Below the pieces are notes generated by a model. The model was given only the letters and a program-made list of their open reading frames with translations. It ran no database searches and was not told the DNA's origin. A DNA stretch of 40,000 nt from Prorocentrum cordatum (lineage: Eukaryota > Sar > Dinophyceae > Prorocentrales > Prorocentraceae): contig CAUYUJ010002047.1 in the NCBI GenBank assembly GCA_963575745.1, positions 325,412 to 365,411 of the forward strand. Direction: 5' to 3'. Of this stretch, positions 26,471-35,933 are shown in pieces. The stretch's first letter is position 1, and every line of letters begins with the position of its first letter. Made by a program: the position numbers and the translations under genes.

Positions 26471-27212
26471 GACGACAGTTACAGGTTTTGGATGACCCGC
26501 TCGGATTACCAACATGATCTGCGGGCCCCATAGGGAGGGGGCTCCCGCCTGAGACTTCCTCGCAGTTCACTCACAGACGAGGCTCCCGCCTGAGACTTCC
26601 TCCATATTCAGGCTTGAGGATCCCAGAAGTGACGACAGTTACAAGGTTCCGATGACCTGCTCGGATTACCAACATGATCTGCGGGCCCCATAGGGAGGGG
26701 GCTCCCGCCTGAGACTTCCTCACAATTCACTCAGAGACGAGGCTCCCGCCTGAGACTTCCTCCAAATTCAGGCTTGACGAGCCCAAAAGTGACGACAGTT
26801 ACAGGGTTCCGATGACCCGCTCGGATTACCAACATGATCTGCGGGCCCCATAGGGAGGGGGCTCCCGCCTGAGCCTTCCTCAGAATTCACTCACAGACGA
26901 GGCTCCCGCCTGAGACTTCCTCCAAATTCAGGCTTGAGGAGCCCAAAAGTGACGACAGTTACAGGTTTCCGATGACCCGCTCGGATTACCAACGTGATCT
27001 GCGGGCCCCATAGGGAGGGAGCTCCCGCCTGAGACTTCCTCCCAATTCACTCACAGACGAGGCTCCCGCCTGAGACTTCCTCCATTTTCAGGCCTGGGGA
27101 GCCCAAAAGTGACGACAGTTACAGGGTTCCGATGACCCGCTCGGATTACCAACATGATCTGCGGGCCCCATAGGGAGGGGGCTCCCGCCTGAGACTTCCT
27201 CACAATTTACTC
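26471..27212 (+). repeat. 160 bp satellite, about 4.6 units
   Basis: GACGACAGTTACA recurs at 26471, 26631, 26791, 26951 and 27111, exactly 160 bp apart. Each unit holds TCGGATTACCAACATGATCT and two copies of GGCTCCCGCCTGAGACTTCC. A diverged fragment (GGCTCGCGCCTGATACTTCC) is at 16647. Confidence 0.95.
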
Positions 27213-27217
27213 AACGA

Positions 27218-27328
27218 TGATGAGGATGAGGATGATGAGTGGTGGTGAAGATGAGTGGTGAAGAGGATGATGATTGATTGTGAGTGGTGGTGGCGATGAT
27301 GATGTTTGAATGAGGAGATGCCGATGCC

Positions 27329-27383
<55 letters not shown>

Positions 27384-27530
27384 TTCGTGAGCGTGTGAGG
27401 GAGTGCGAGTGGTGATGATGATGAGTATGTGAGTGACTAAGCATGTGAGAGAGCATCATCGATGATGCTGATGAGGTTGATGATGAGAGAGTGTGAGTGA
27501 GTGTGAGTGTGAGTGTGTGTGTGTGTTCCT
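27218..27530. repeat. GAT-rich microsatellite field ending in (GT)n
   Basis: Pure GAT for about 60 bp (27325-27383), flanked by degenerate GATGAG/GTGAGT sequence and a short GT run at 27513-27526. Confidence 0.92.
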
Positions 27531-27574
27531 GTTCCTGCGCGGGGTGTCCAGAGAAAACAAGAACCCCACTTTGG

Positions 27575-27680
27575 ATGTGGGGAAAAAGACTCAGGATGCA
27601 AAGCCGGTCACGGGGAAGGGGCCGGGACCTCTGGGGGTCGACGTGATGAACAAAAACATTATGTCGGGGGTCTGGGATGA
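27575..27680 (+). repeat. Family D repeat, partial copy
   Basis: GACTCAGGATGCAAAGCCGG, GACCTCTGGGGGTCGACGTG, ATGAACAAAAACATTATGTC and GGGGGTCTGGGA correspond to the right half of the family D consensus. Confidence 0.75.
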
Positions 27681-27844
27681 GCGCTAGACCCCCCTTGGCA
27701 CGGAGCGCCAGGGGCGCCGCTGGAGGCGCCGCCCAGGGGGGGGCCAACCCCGAATCAAGAAATCCGCGCGGAGGTCCGACAATGTACGGTTATATGATAT
27801 GCTAGTGCTCCTTCTTCGACCCAGAGCGTCTCAAAGACTTCTGT

Positions 27845-28065
27845 GCACCCTCGATCCTCCGCCTCGATCCTTGGTGCTGCACCTTCGATCCTCCTCCTCG
27901 ACCTCCTCCTCCTCAATCCGCGATCTCCTCGGTCTCCTCGACCTCCTCTCCTCGATCCTCCCCGATACTCACCTCCTCGATCTCCTCGACCTCCTTCCCG
28001 ATCCCCGATCCCCGTTCCTCGATCCTCCTCCTCGATTCTCCCCATCGATCCTCGATCCTCCTCCG
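27845..28065. repeat. Degenerate CTCGATCCTCC repeats
   Basis: 12-15 bp units built on CCTCGATCCTCCTC, preceding the AGG tract. Confidence 0.8.
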
Positions 28066-28117
28066 AATGAACGGTTTCCCCCGGGGCCGTAGGCGACCCG
28101 AGGAGGGGAGGGCGAGA

Positions 28118-28262
28118 AGGGGGAGGAGGAGGAGGAGGAGGAGGAGGAGGAGGAGGAGGAGGAGGAGGAGGAGGAGGAGGAGGAGGAGGAGGAGGATGAG
28201 GAGGAGGAGGAGGAGGAGGAGGAGGAGGAGGAGGAGGAGGAGGAGGAGGAGGAGGAGGAGTT
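28118..28262. repeat. (AGG)n microsatellite
   Basis: About 143 bp of nearly pure GGA triplets with one GAT. Confidence 0.95.
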
Positions 28263-28269
28263 GATCCTT

Positions 28270-28728
28270 CATCCTCCTCCGAAATCCTCCGCCTCGATCC
28301 TCCCTCCTGCGCGCATCCTGCACCTTCGGCAGCCTGCCCTTGACGACCGCGCGCCACACCGCGGCGTCGCCGTCGCTGCGGGCCGCCGCGGGCGCGGCCT
28401 GCGCGCGACGAAGGCGACGACGGCCGCCCGCCCGGCAACGACGACGACGACGGCGGCGACGACGACAGGGGCGACGATGACGAGGATGGCCACGGCGACG
28501 ACGACCGCAGTCCCTGAGATCCCCTGAGATCCTGGGGCTGCAACTTGCTCACACTGGGCGTGTTCGCCCCGCTCTGGGACCCGGAACCATCCCTGATCGA
28601 CCGGGCTCCGCAAATGCAGCGGGAAGAGGGGGTATGCGGCTCCGGTGGTGATTTTTCGTGATGAATGGGCCGTGAGCGTGGCAGGACCGCCCCTCTCGCA
28701 AGACCGCTCACACACGCCGTCGGCTATC
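28270..28728. other. No gene; GAC-rich patch and a dispersed repeat
   Basis: 28430-28510 is rich in GACGACGGC triplets. 28518-28665 is the second copy of the dispersed segment seen at 15700-15837. Confidence 0.45.
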
Positions 28729-28729
28729 T

Positions 28730-28892
28730 TTAGGTCGGGCATGTCTCCCTACAGGGAGATTTTTTGACGAAAAATTAAACACACCCATGAAGAATTCAAA
28801 CATATGTTAAAAAACATGCTCAAACAATGGTCCCCAGACTTTTTAATACATTTTTTGAATGTTCCTCCTGTAGAGGGACAGGCCCGACTTGA
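28730..28892 (+). mobile_element. Family A TIR element, copy 3, intact
   Basis: 163 bp from TTAGGTCGGGCATGTCTCCC to GGACAGGCCCGACTTGA. The flanks are a perfect 8 bp duplication, GGCTATCT (28722-28729 and 28893-28900). It encodes no protein. Confidence 0.92.
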
Positions 28893-28955
28893 GGCTATCT
28901 GAGACCAGCGACGACGGCGACCGCTTGGACTTCGGTTCCTCCTCGTCGTCGTCCT

Positions 28956-29100
28956 CATGCTCCGCCTCCTCCTCCTCCTCCTCCTCCTCCTCCTCCTCCT
29001 CCTTTTCCTTCTCCTCCTCCTCCTCCTTTTCCTTCTCCTCCTCCTCCTCCTCCACCTACTCCCCCTCCCCCCTCTCGTCCTCCGCCTCCTCCTCCTCGGC
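28956..29100. repeat. (TCC)n microsatellite with TTTTCC interruptions
   Basis: TCC triplets for most of 145 bp, with two TTTTCCTTC interruptions. Confidence 0.93.
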
Positions 29101-29425
29101 GCTTTCCAAGGTCCGCAGAACCGGCCGTAAGGCCTTTGCCATCACATCGTCGGATATCTGAGACAAGCGACGACAGTGACCGATTGGACACCCAGAAGTC
29201 GGCACGCAAACATGGGCACGATGCCCAACAACAGATGTTGACCAACACCGACCGTGGCCGCTGTTGGGCAGCCGGTCGTCTGTCCCAAGATGGACAACAT
29301 CCGCGGGGACACCGACAGCGCCAGCAGGCCCGCGCAGGGAGCAAGGGGGGAGCAGAAAATACAGATGCATATGCATATGTCTACGTACACGCATGTTCAC
29401 ATGCATATGTACACGTCTACGTGCG
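29101..29425. other. No recognisable gene
   Basis: Ordinary sequence, becoming CATATG/TACACG-rich as it approaches the TA repeat. Confidence 0.4.
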
Positions 29426-29426
29426 T

Positions 29427-29443
29427 ATATATATATATATAGA

Positions 29444-29480
<37 letters not shown>

Positions 29481-29492
29481 ACATACATATAT
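29427..29492. repeat. (TA)n dinucleotide repeat
   Basis: About 65 bp of TA with few interruptions; the only strongly AT-rich tract in the window. Confidence 0.95.
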
Positions 29493-30795
29493 ACGTAGAT
29501 GTGCTTGTGTATCAAAGCGCGTATATGTGTCTAAAGAGGAATCTGTGTATGCATAAGACAACGCTGCCTGACTGCGCCGCACCTCGGCCAGCGGGGCCGC
29601 GTCCAGCGCGGGCCCCTCGCCGGCGCCGTCTGTCCAGGCCTCCCGGGGCAGCGGCAGGAGCGAGAGACCGCGGACACACTCGATGAGAAATCTTGCTCGA
29701 AGGGATGCAGGCCAGCGTGGGCCCCAAGCGGTGTGCTTCTAGCAGTATATGTCGCCGCGCCGTCTGTCCTCGACGCGGCCGAATGGAGGACGCCGACGCC
29801 ACGGCAAACCGACTGCAAACCTTGGGCCCCGCGCCACAGCTGACGACGCCGGCACCGCGGCAAACCCGCGGCAAACTCACCGCGTCCGAGGCAGAGGTTG
29901 CCCTGGTGGCCGAGGCGCCCCCAAGAGGTAAGGCTGCGCGTCAAAACGAAAGGGCGCGACGACATGCGTTGTGACATCTACGCGGTGCAATCTAGTTGTG
30001 CGGTCTTCGTGGTGCCATATATGTGACGACTGTCACCCGGCCGAAGTTGAAGTTGTCAATTCCAGTGCTCGCGCAGAATTCTCACCCACCCACTCACGAC
30101 CTGCATTTTTTAAAACCCATGCGGCGGCAATTGCGACGACTGCTTGGCGCCGGCTAGCGCATCGCTGCGGCCGCGCTAGCGCGCAGGCTCGCTCGTAGAG
30201 CGGCCAGCTAGTCTGGCACGACCGACGCGGCCGCGGTGGCGCTCAAATCTGGGCACTTCCCAGCGCGTCTCGCAGGCCGTGCTGACGCGCGAACACGTCA
30301 GTGCGAGTCGGCGGCTCGGGCAGGCACGGTATCATGGCGACGTCGGCAACGGCAGACACGATGACGATAGAAGCGGAGCTGGTGACGATGAGGACAATGA
30401 CGACGGCAAGGCATGGCCTGGCCTCCAGAACAAACATGCTCGAGAGCACACTGGACCAGGAAAGGCGGCGAGACCTCCAGGGGTCCACGTGGTGATGACA
30501 TCGCGGCGTCGGCCTGGGAGCATCGAAACCATCGATCGAAGATCGAGGATCGACCTTCTCGGTGCTTGGGCGCTCTCGCCAACGGTCTTGCATGGGCTCT
30601 CGGCAGGCCTCCCGGGGCCTCGGCGGGACGCGCCGAGCCACACACTTTGGCAAAAGGCCCCATCCTTGGGCGCCCGAACTACCCGGGGTAACTCGGGCCC
30701 GGGGCAACTCGGGCCCGGAATCCCGAAAAACACGATCCCGCGTGAGCCCTGACCCGAGCTGCCCCAGATGATACGCTCCGACACTCTGAGTCTGG
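29493..30795. other. No recognisable gene
   Basis: GC-rich sequence with overlapping short frames on both strands, none with a recognisable motif. The best candidates (minus 29531-29977, minus 30243-30935) are Arg/Ala/Pro-rich and run into family F and D repeats. Confidence 0.4.
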
Positions 30796-30920
30796 GCATC
30801 GCTCGGACGTCCCTTCCCTGTGTTGTTTTTGGTTTCGTGCGCGGCTTTTTCGCCAGATGATCCAGGATGCTCCTCGATGGTCCTCGCCGAAGGAAGAATG
30901 CACACGTCCGAGCGATGCCA
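30796..30920. mobile_element. Family F TIR element, about 125 bp
   Basis: GGCATCGCTCGGACGTCC at the left and ACGTCCGAGCGATGCC at the right give a perfect 16 bp inverted repeat. The centre has GTTTCGTGCGCGGCTTTTTC and GGATGCTCCTCGATGGTCCT. Confidence 0.85.
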
Positions 30921-30944
30921 AGCTCTGGGCTCCATGGCCCAGAC

Positions 30945-31130
30945 CTCCCAGACCCCCGACGTAATGATTTTTTCATTGCGTCTGCCCCCAAAGGTCCCGA
31001 CCCTTTCCCCAGGACCGGCTCTGCATCCAGAGTCGTTCTTTGACGCTCCCGAGGCCCGGTGAGGGCCCCCCGAGGCCGAAAATTAGGAAAAACCTCCCGT
31101 CATGTTTTTTTCATTACTCGAGGGGAGGAG
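30945..31130 (-). repeat. Family D repeat, inverted orientation
   Basis: Read on the plus strand it runs from CCCAGACCCCCGACGTAATG to CATTACTCGAGGGG, the inverse of the copies at 31690 and 35605. An AGG microsatellite starts directly at its end. Confidence 0.82.
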
Positions 31131-31232
31131 GAGGAGGAGGAGGAGGAGGAGGAGGAGGAGGAGGAGGAGGAGGAGGAGGAGGAGGAGGAGGAGGAGGAGG
31201 AGGAGGAGGAGGAGGAGAGGAGGAGGAGGAGG
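31118..31232. repeat. (AGG)n microsatellite adjoining family D ends
   Basis: About 110 bp of GGA triplets. On its far side (31230-31285) a second family D end, AAACCCTCCGGTCGTGATTT then CTCGAGGGGGTCTGGGG, follows at once. Confidence 0.93.
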
Positions 31233-31285
31233 AAACCCTCCGGTCGTGATTTTTTCGCTGCTCGAGGGGGTCTGGGGACCTCCCA

Positions 31286-31670
31286 CACCCTGGCATGAGC
31301 ACGGCGGGGGTGCGCTCGCCACGCCAGGCCTCCGTGGGAGGCCGCCCCCCGGCCCCCGAGGCCGATGGCACGACGAGGCCGCCCCCTGCAGGGGGAAGGG
31401 CGGGAGCCCGAGACTGCCCCGGAGGACCCCAAGCCAGGCCCAAGGGGGGCCCAGAGGCCAAAATCCTCCCTTTCTCCATGATTTTGGAAGGAATTTTGCC
31501 TTCTCGTCTTCTCGGCGAGCCGACGCTCCACGACGGCCGAAGAAAACCACAAGACCGCCCCAGGACGGCCCAAGAGGGCTCCAAGCGAGTCCCCAGACGG
31601 CAGCCCCAAGATGGCCCAAGAGGCGCCCGAAACGGCCCCGGAGGACCCCAAGCGGGGAGAACCCCAATGC
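31286..31670. other. No recognisable gene
   Basis: Pro/Arg-rich frames on both strands without motifs. Confidence 0.4.
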
Positions 31671-32037
31671 TCAGGTCGGGCATGTCCCCCAGATCCCTTG
31701 ACCCCCTCGAGCAGTGAAAAAATCGTGACGGGAGGTTTTCCTTCATGTTCGGCCTCCGGGGGGCCCTCACCGGGCCTCGGGAGCGTCAAAAAACGACTCA
31801 GCATGCAGAGCCGGTCCTGGGGAAAGGGTCGGGACCTCTGGGGGTCGACGTAATGAAAAAATCATTACGTCGGGGGTCTGGGTACAGGGGGGATTTGGGG
31901 CCAAAAATTCAGAAATCCCCCCCCCCTCCCCCAACAAAACACAGCCAGATTGCAAGACAAGTGCTAAAACAATCGTCCCACGACGATTGTGGGCTATCTT
32001 TGAATTCTCCTCCTGTGGAGGGACACGCCCGACTTCG
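31671..32037 (+). mobile_element. Family A TIR element, copy 4, split by a family D insertion
   Basis: The left tip TCAGGTCGGGCATGTCCCCC (31671-31690) is separated from TACAGGGGGGATTT (from 31880) by a family D repeat. The right end GGACACGCCCGACTTCG finishes at 32037. The flanks CCCAATGC (31663-31670) and CCCAACGC (32038-32045) agree at 7 of 8 positions. Confidence 0.85.
31690..31879 (+). mobile_element. Family D element inserted in a family A element
   Basis: It runs from CCCTTGACCCCCTCGAGCAG to ATTACGTCGGGGGTCTGGG, with CCCAGA/TCTGGG at its tips as inverted repeats. It matches 35605-35788 closely along its whole length. Confidence 0.82.
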
Positions 32038-32076
32038 CCCAACGCGTCGGAGATGCTGCGGGGAATCTCTGTGCGC

Positions 32077-32256
32077 CGCCGCCGCCGTCCAAAACCCATC
32101 ACCAGGCTGCCGCGAGTCAGTCGGTGCTTGCGCTGGCCTGTGTCTGATTCCTCCTCCTCCTCCTCCTCCTTCCCCCTGGCCTCGCGCCTGGGGCAGCGCC
32201 GCCGCCTTCCAAGACCCATCACAAGGCTGCTGCGAGTCAGTCGGTGTCTGCCGGCC
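32077..32256 (+). repeat. Direct repeat pair, 121 bp apart
   Basis: GCCGCCGCC(G/T)TCCAA is followed by ACCCATCAC and GCGAGTCAGTCGGTG at 32077-32135 and again at 32198-32256. Confidence 0.75.
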
Positions 32257-32608
32257 TCCGTCGGAGCAACCTGGTCTCCGGCCCCGGCGAGGAGGCATCT
32301 TGCGCGACTGGCCACGCGCAAGGGACTCGCCCTCACCCCTGAGCACCGACCTACTTCTTTGCATCTGCTCTCTCTCTCACACACACTGGCACACCCGTGT
32401 GAATACACACACTCTGTACACGTCGTTCATTTCTAGTCGCGCTCGTTTCTAATTGCGCTCGTTTCTAATTGTTCCTGGCCCCCTAGCGGCCGGGAAGAGG
32501 CCCAGGATAGAACAATCAAGAATGAAAGGATCTTGCCCCCAGAAAAAAATCAAAGAAATTTCGAATTCTTAGAAATGAACAATGTGTACCGATCGGCCAT
32601 CGCCTGTG
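32257..32608. other. No recognisable gene
   Basis: A short CT/CA-rich patch lies at 32368-32415; there is nothing else I can identify. Confidence 0.4.
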
Positions 32609-32609
32609 G

Positions 32610-32740
32610 CCATCGCTCGGACGTCCCTTCCATGTGTTGTTGTTCGGTTTCGTGCGCGGCTTTTTCCCCAAATGATCCAGGATGCTCCTCGATGGTCCTC
32701 GCCGAAGGAAAAGAATGCACACGTCCGAGCGATGCCAAGG
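32610..32740. mobile_element. Family F TIR element, about 130 bp
   Basis: Left GCCATCGCTCGGACGTCC, right ACGTCCGAGCGATGCC, with the same interior as the copy at 30796. A single left end of the same family also appears at 35856. Confidence 0.82.
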
Positions 32741-32949
32741 CCTGAGGCAGGCTTTGACATGAGGGTGCTTAAAGCGGCGCGGAGGCCCGAGGCGAGCTCC
32801 ATCCCAGGCGCGCCGAGCCGCTGCTCACGACCCGCGCGCCAGCCCGTGTGCGTGCACCGCCCGTGCGCAGCGGTGCGAGTGCGACGCGATGAAGAGATGC
32901 ACGTCGGCAACTCACAGATTTGAGCAGGGACCGACCGTCCCGGCATCCC

Positions 32950-33085
32950 TATAGCCGATGTGCTAAAACAGGACAGCCCCGGCCAGAAATGCTCTAAGAA
33001 CATGTCTTGGAGACCACAGAAAAAGGTTCTTAGAACATTGTTTGGTAGGCCTATAGGCACGCAGCGACGCTTCGCCACTGCTTGA
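32950..33085 (-). repeat. Dispersed repeat, copy 1, with a conserved minus-strand peptide
   Basis: It shares about 130 bp with 33762-33880, including TCTAAGAACATGTC, GGAGACCAC, CATTGTTTGGTAGGCCTATA and CGCTTCGCCACTGCTTGA. On the minus strand both copies read AVAKR...PIGLPNNVLRT...DMFLE.FW.GLSC, with a 3 bp length difference that keeps the frame. Confidence 0.7.
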
Positions 33086-33364
33086 CACATGCGACGTAGA
33101 CTGGACGTGACACACAAGATCTCGACCACGACTTCTGTTAACCGCAATCCTTGATGGGCAGCGTCATGTCCAGCTCTGACAACTTGATTGGCAACGTCAT
33201 GTCCAGCTCCATGACATCGGCCGGCAGTGCGGCGTCGGCGTGGCCGACTGACACCTGGAGTTTGGAGACACAGCTGTATACACACGCATATATGCATGCG
33301 TATACGTGTATAGGTATGTGTAGATAGGTGCTAATCACGGGTTGCTAGGGGGTATCACGTTAAA

Positions 33365-33715
33365 CGAGCTGGACCGCCCCTCGCGCAGCATCTCGAAGCC
33401 TAGAATTGCGAGGACTCGCGCGCGTCATCTCTGAGGTCAGAGCTGTGAGCGGCACCTCGGAGCGCAGAGTTTCGAGGATGTGTCAGGCGAAACGGGCCCC
33501 GAATGGCGAGGATGTCACAAGCGAAACAAGCCCGACCACCTCTTGCGCGGCATCTCAAAGCCCAGAGTTGCGAGGACTTCACAAGCGAGACAGGCCAGGC
33601 CATCTCTTGCGCGGCATCTCGAAGCCCGGAATTGCGAGGACGTCTCGGGCGAAACGGGCTTGACCACCTCGCGCGCGGCACCTCGGAGCCCAGAGCTGCC
33701 AGGACGTCCCCCCAA
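33365..33715 (-). repeat. 64 bp minisatellite with a GAGGA(T/C)GTCTCGGGCGAAAC core
   Basis: Regular units begin with CGAGGA near 33475-33715 and share GCGCGGCATCTC(A/G)AAGCCC. Diverged units extend to 33365. The core motif is the inverse of the TTTCGCTCGAGACATCC motif of family B. Confidence 0.8.
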
Positions 33716-33761
33716 AATGCTCGAAGAACGAAAACAAGTTGCTTTGAACATGAACCCGATG

Positions 33762-33880
33762 TGTTAAGACAAGACAGTCCCAGCCAGAAACGTTCTAAGA
33801 ACATGTCGTGGAGACCACGGACGGTTCTAAGGACATTGTTTGGTAGGCCTATAGGCGCGCCAGAACGCTTCGCCACTGCT
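33762..33880 (-). repeat. Dispersed repeat, copy 2, with a conserved minus-strand peptide
   Basis: Direct repeat of 32950-33085, about 800 bp away. The minus-strand peptide PIGLPNNVLRTVRGLHDMFL is read in frame. Confidence 0.7.
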
Positions 33881-33968
33881 TGAGTCTCGGGCGAAACGCC
33901 CAATCCCGGCCAACTCGGCCACGAGAACTGTGAGGATTTCTCGTGCGAGCCGGCCCGGACCACAATAT

Positions 33969-34137
33969 TTAGGTCGGGCATGTCCCCCTACAGGGAGATC
34001 TTGGGCGAAAAATTAAGAATATCCCCAAAGTGCCACAAAATACTAAAATACCCCAAAAGATGCTCCAAAAATAGTCCCCAGACAATGTTTTAACTATTGT
34101 TGAAGTTTCCTCCTATAGAGGGACAGGCCCGACTTAA
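33969..34137 (+). mobile_element. Family A TIR element, copy 5
   Basis: 169 bp from TTAGGTCGGGCATGTCCCCC to GGACAGGCCCGACTTAA. The flanks CACAATAT (33961-33968) and CACAAGAT (34138-34145) agree at 7 of 8 positions. Confidence 0.88.
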
Positions 34138-34588
34138 CACAAGATGTGTATGTTGCGGATGTTCGCGACCAAGCCCCTCCCCAGCCGCAACCAGCTTCTG
34201 TCACAACAGCACCCCGTTCAGCAGGCTGCGTGGGGAAACACTTTGGGACCAAGGTGGGCCTGAGATCTATCACTCAACACAGGAAACGACCTAAACTTGA
34301 AACAGCGTTTTTCGTTTTCGTAATGTTTTTGTTTCCCCTCGTTTTGTCTTCAACCCGCCTCTGCTGCAAAACAACATCGGAACGAAAACGGCCCCCGGAA
34401 TCGCCAACACACTGGTGAGGTCGACCCCTGACTCAGCACGGAGCCTCTGGAAGCCCTGGCCCTTGCCTCGGGGCCGCCTGTCTGCCCCGGTCAGTCTTCT
34501 GCTCGCTCTGGTGCCCGGGGCTCGTTCTCTACGAGTCTTGGGGCCGCGAACTCAGAACAGCCCCAGAGATCCGCTGTCGTGATTATTT
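34138..34588. other. No recognisable gene
   Basis: Nothing repetitive or coding could be identified. Confidence 0.4.
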
Positions 34589-34589
34589 C

Positions 34590-34740
34590 CCTGCGCGGCC
34601 CCCGGAAGTCTCGGCCCATTCCCCAGCACCGGCGTTTCACCCTGAGCCGCTTTGTTGACGGTCCCGGGGCCCGGCGAGCGCCCCTATAGAGGGGCAGAAA
34701 GGTGCGAGAAACCTTGGTCTTGATTTTTGTCAAGGCGTTG
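34590..34740 (+). repeat. Family D repeat, diverged copy
   Basis: GACGGTCCCGGGGCCCGGCG and GTGCGAGAAACCTT match the second half of the copy at 16830-17380. Confidence 0.6.
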
Positions 34741-35385
34741 GATCTCTGGGGCCTCCGTCGGATGTTGCTCGAGAGGGTGGACGTCTGGGGGGAGGCTCCA
34801 GAGGAAGGGCGAGGGCGATCGAGCCACAAAAGCTGAGGGGCAGCAGTACCCCGGGGGGGCGCTGGCTCGAGGGAGGAGCACCGCTGATGGATCGGCGACG
34901 TGCCCCCGATAGCGAATCTGCAAGTTCCTGGAGGTCGACGCGCTCCCCTCGACCAGAGAGGAGGGCATCGACCTCCAGGGCTGATTCCAAGGCCGTCGCT
35001 GCTGCCCTGCAGCATCGCAGCAGTACGAAGTCTCAGGTGCCACTGCTTGAAATCACACAAAGGAGGAAGATCATCTAAGAGGGCGCCCCCAGCTCCCCCA
35101 GACCCGTGCTCCCCCAGAAATGGCTGGTCTGTCTAAGCCTGAGGTCGGGAACTCTTGCGTAGCGTGTCGCCGAGGCGGCCCCGGCGGCACGCTCTGCCTG
35201 GCGAGCGGACAGCGTGCTGCCGCTCCGCGGGGCGGGAGGCTCGGAGAGTCCCGGGACGCTCAAGCCCGGAGGCTAGGGAGGTGGATCGCGTGTCGCGCCG
35301 ACGCGCGGTAGCCCTGAACGGGCGGAACGACGCGCTATCTAAAAGTTTCCGACCGCCCCCCCCCCCTCCCGAGGATGGCCAGGAG
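34741..35385. other. No recognisable gene
   Basis: A 189-residue minus frame (34491-35060) is open, but it runs through family D DNA and has no motif. Confidence 0.4.
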
Positions 35386-35387
35386 CT

Positions 35388-35436
35388 CTACCTCCTCCTC
35401 CTCCTCCTCCTCCTCCTCCTCCTCCTCCTCCTCCTT
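35388..35436. repeat. (TCC)n microsatellite
   Basis: About 15 TCC triplets. Confidence 0.93.
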
Positions 35437-35604
35437 CCTCCCCGCTCCGTGGGACCGTGCGGGACGCTCCGCGCTCCCTGGCGGCCGCTCGGGACGATCC
35501 AGGCCTCGCGGAGAACGCTCCTGGCGAGGCGAAGCCGCGGGCACCCTGCGGCGGGAAAGCTGCGGAGAGCCGACGGGAACGTCCGAAAACCTTCAGCCTC
35601 CCCA

Positions 35605-35788
35605 GAGCCCCTCGAGTAGTGAAAAAATCGTGACGGGAGGTTTTCCTTCATGTTCGGCCTCTGGGGGCCCTCACCGGGCCTCGGGAGCGTCAAAAAACGA
35701 CTCAGGACGAGAAACCGGTCCTGGGGAAAGGGTCGGGACCTCTGGGGGTCGATGTAACGAAAAAATCATTACGTCGGGGGTCTGGGTC
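35605..35788 (+). mobile_element. Family D element, complete copy
   Basis: 184 bp from CCCAGAGCCCCTCGAGTAGT to ATTACGTCGGGGGTCTGGG. The tips form an imperfect inverted repeat (CCCAGA(G/C)CCCC). It is a close match to 31690-31879. No target duplication could be fixed. Confidence 0.8.
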
Positions 35789-35933
35789 CGTCCTCGAAGG
35801 TTCGCCCACCCGCCCCCCTGGGCCCATCCCCCCCCTGCCGCTGCCCCTGAGCTCGCCATCGCTCGGACGTCCAGCCCGGGTGGCGTGTTTTCTCCTACTA
35901 TCCGGCTACACGCAAGAGTGACCCAGGGTAAGA

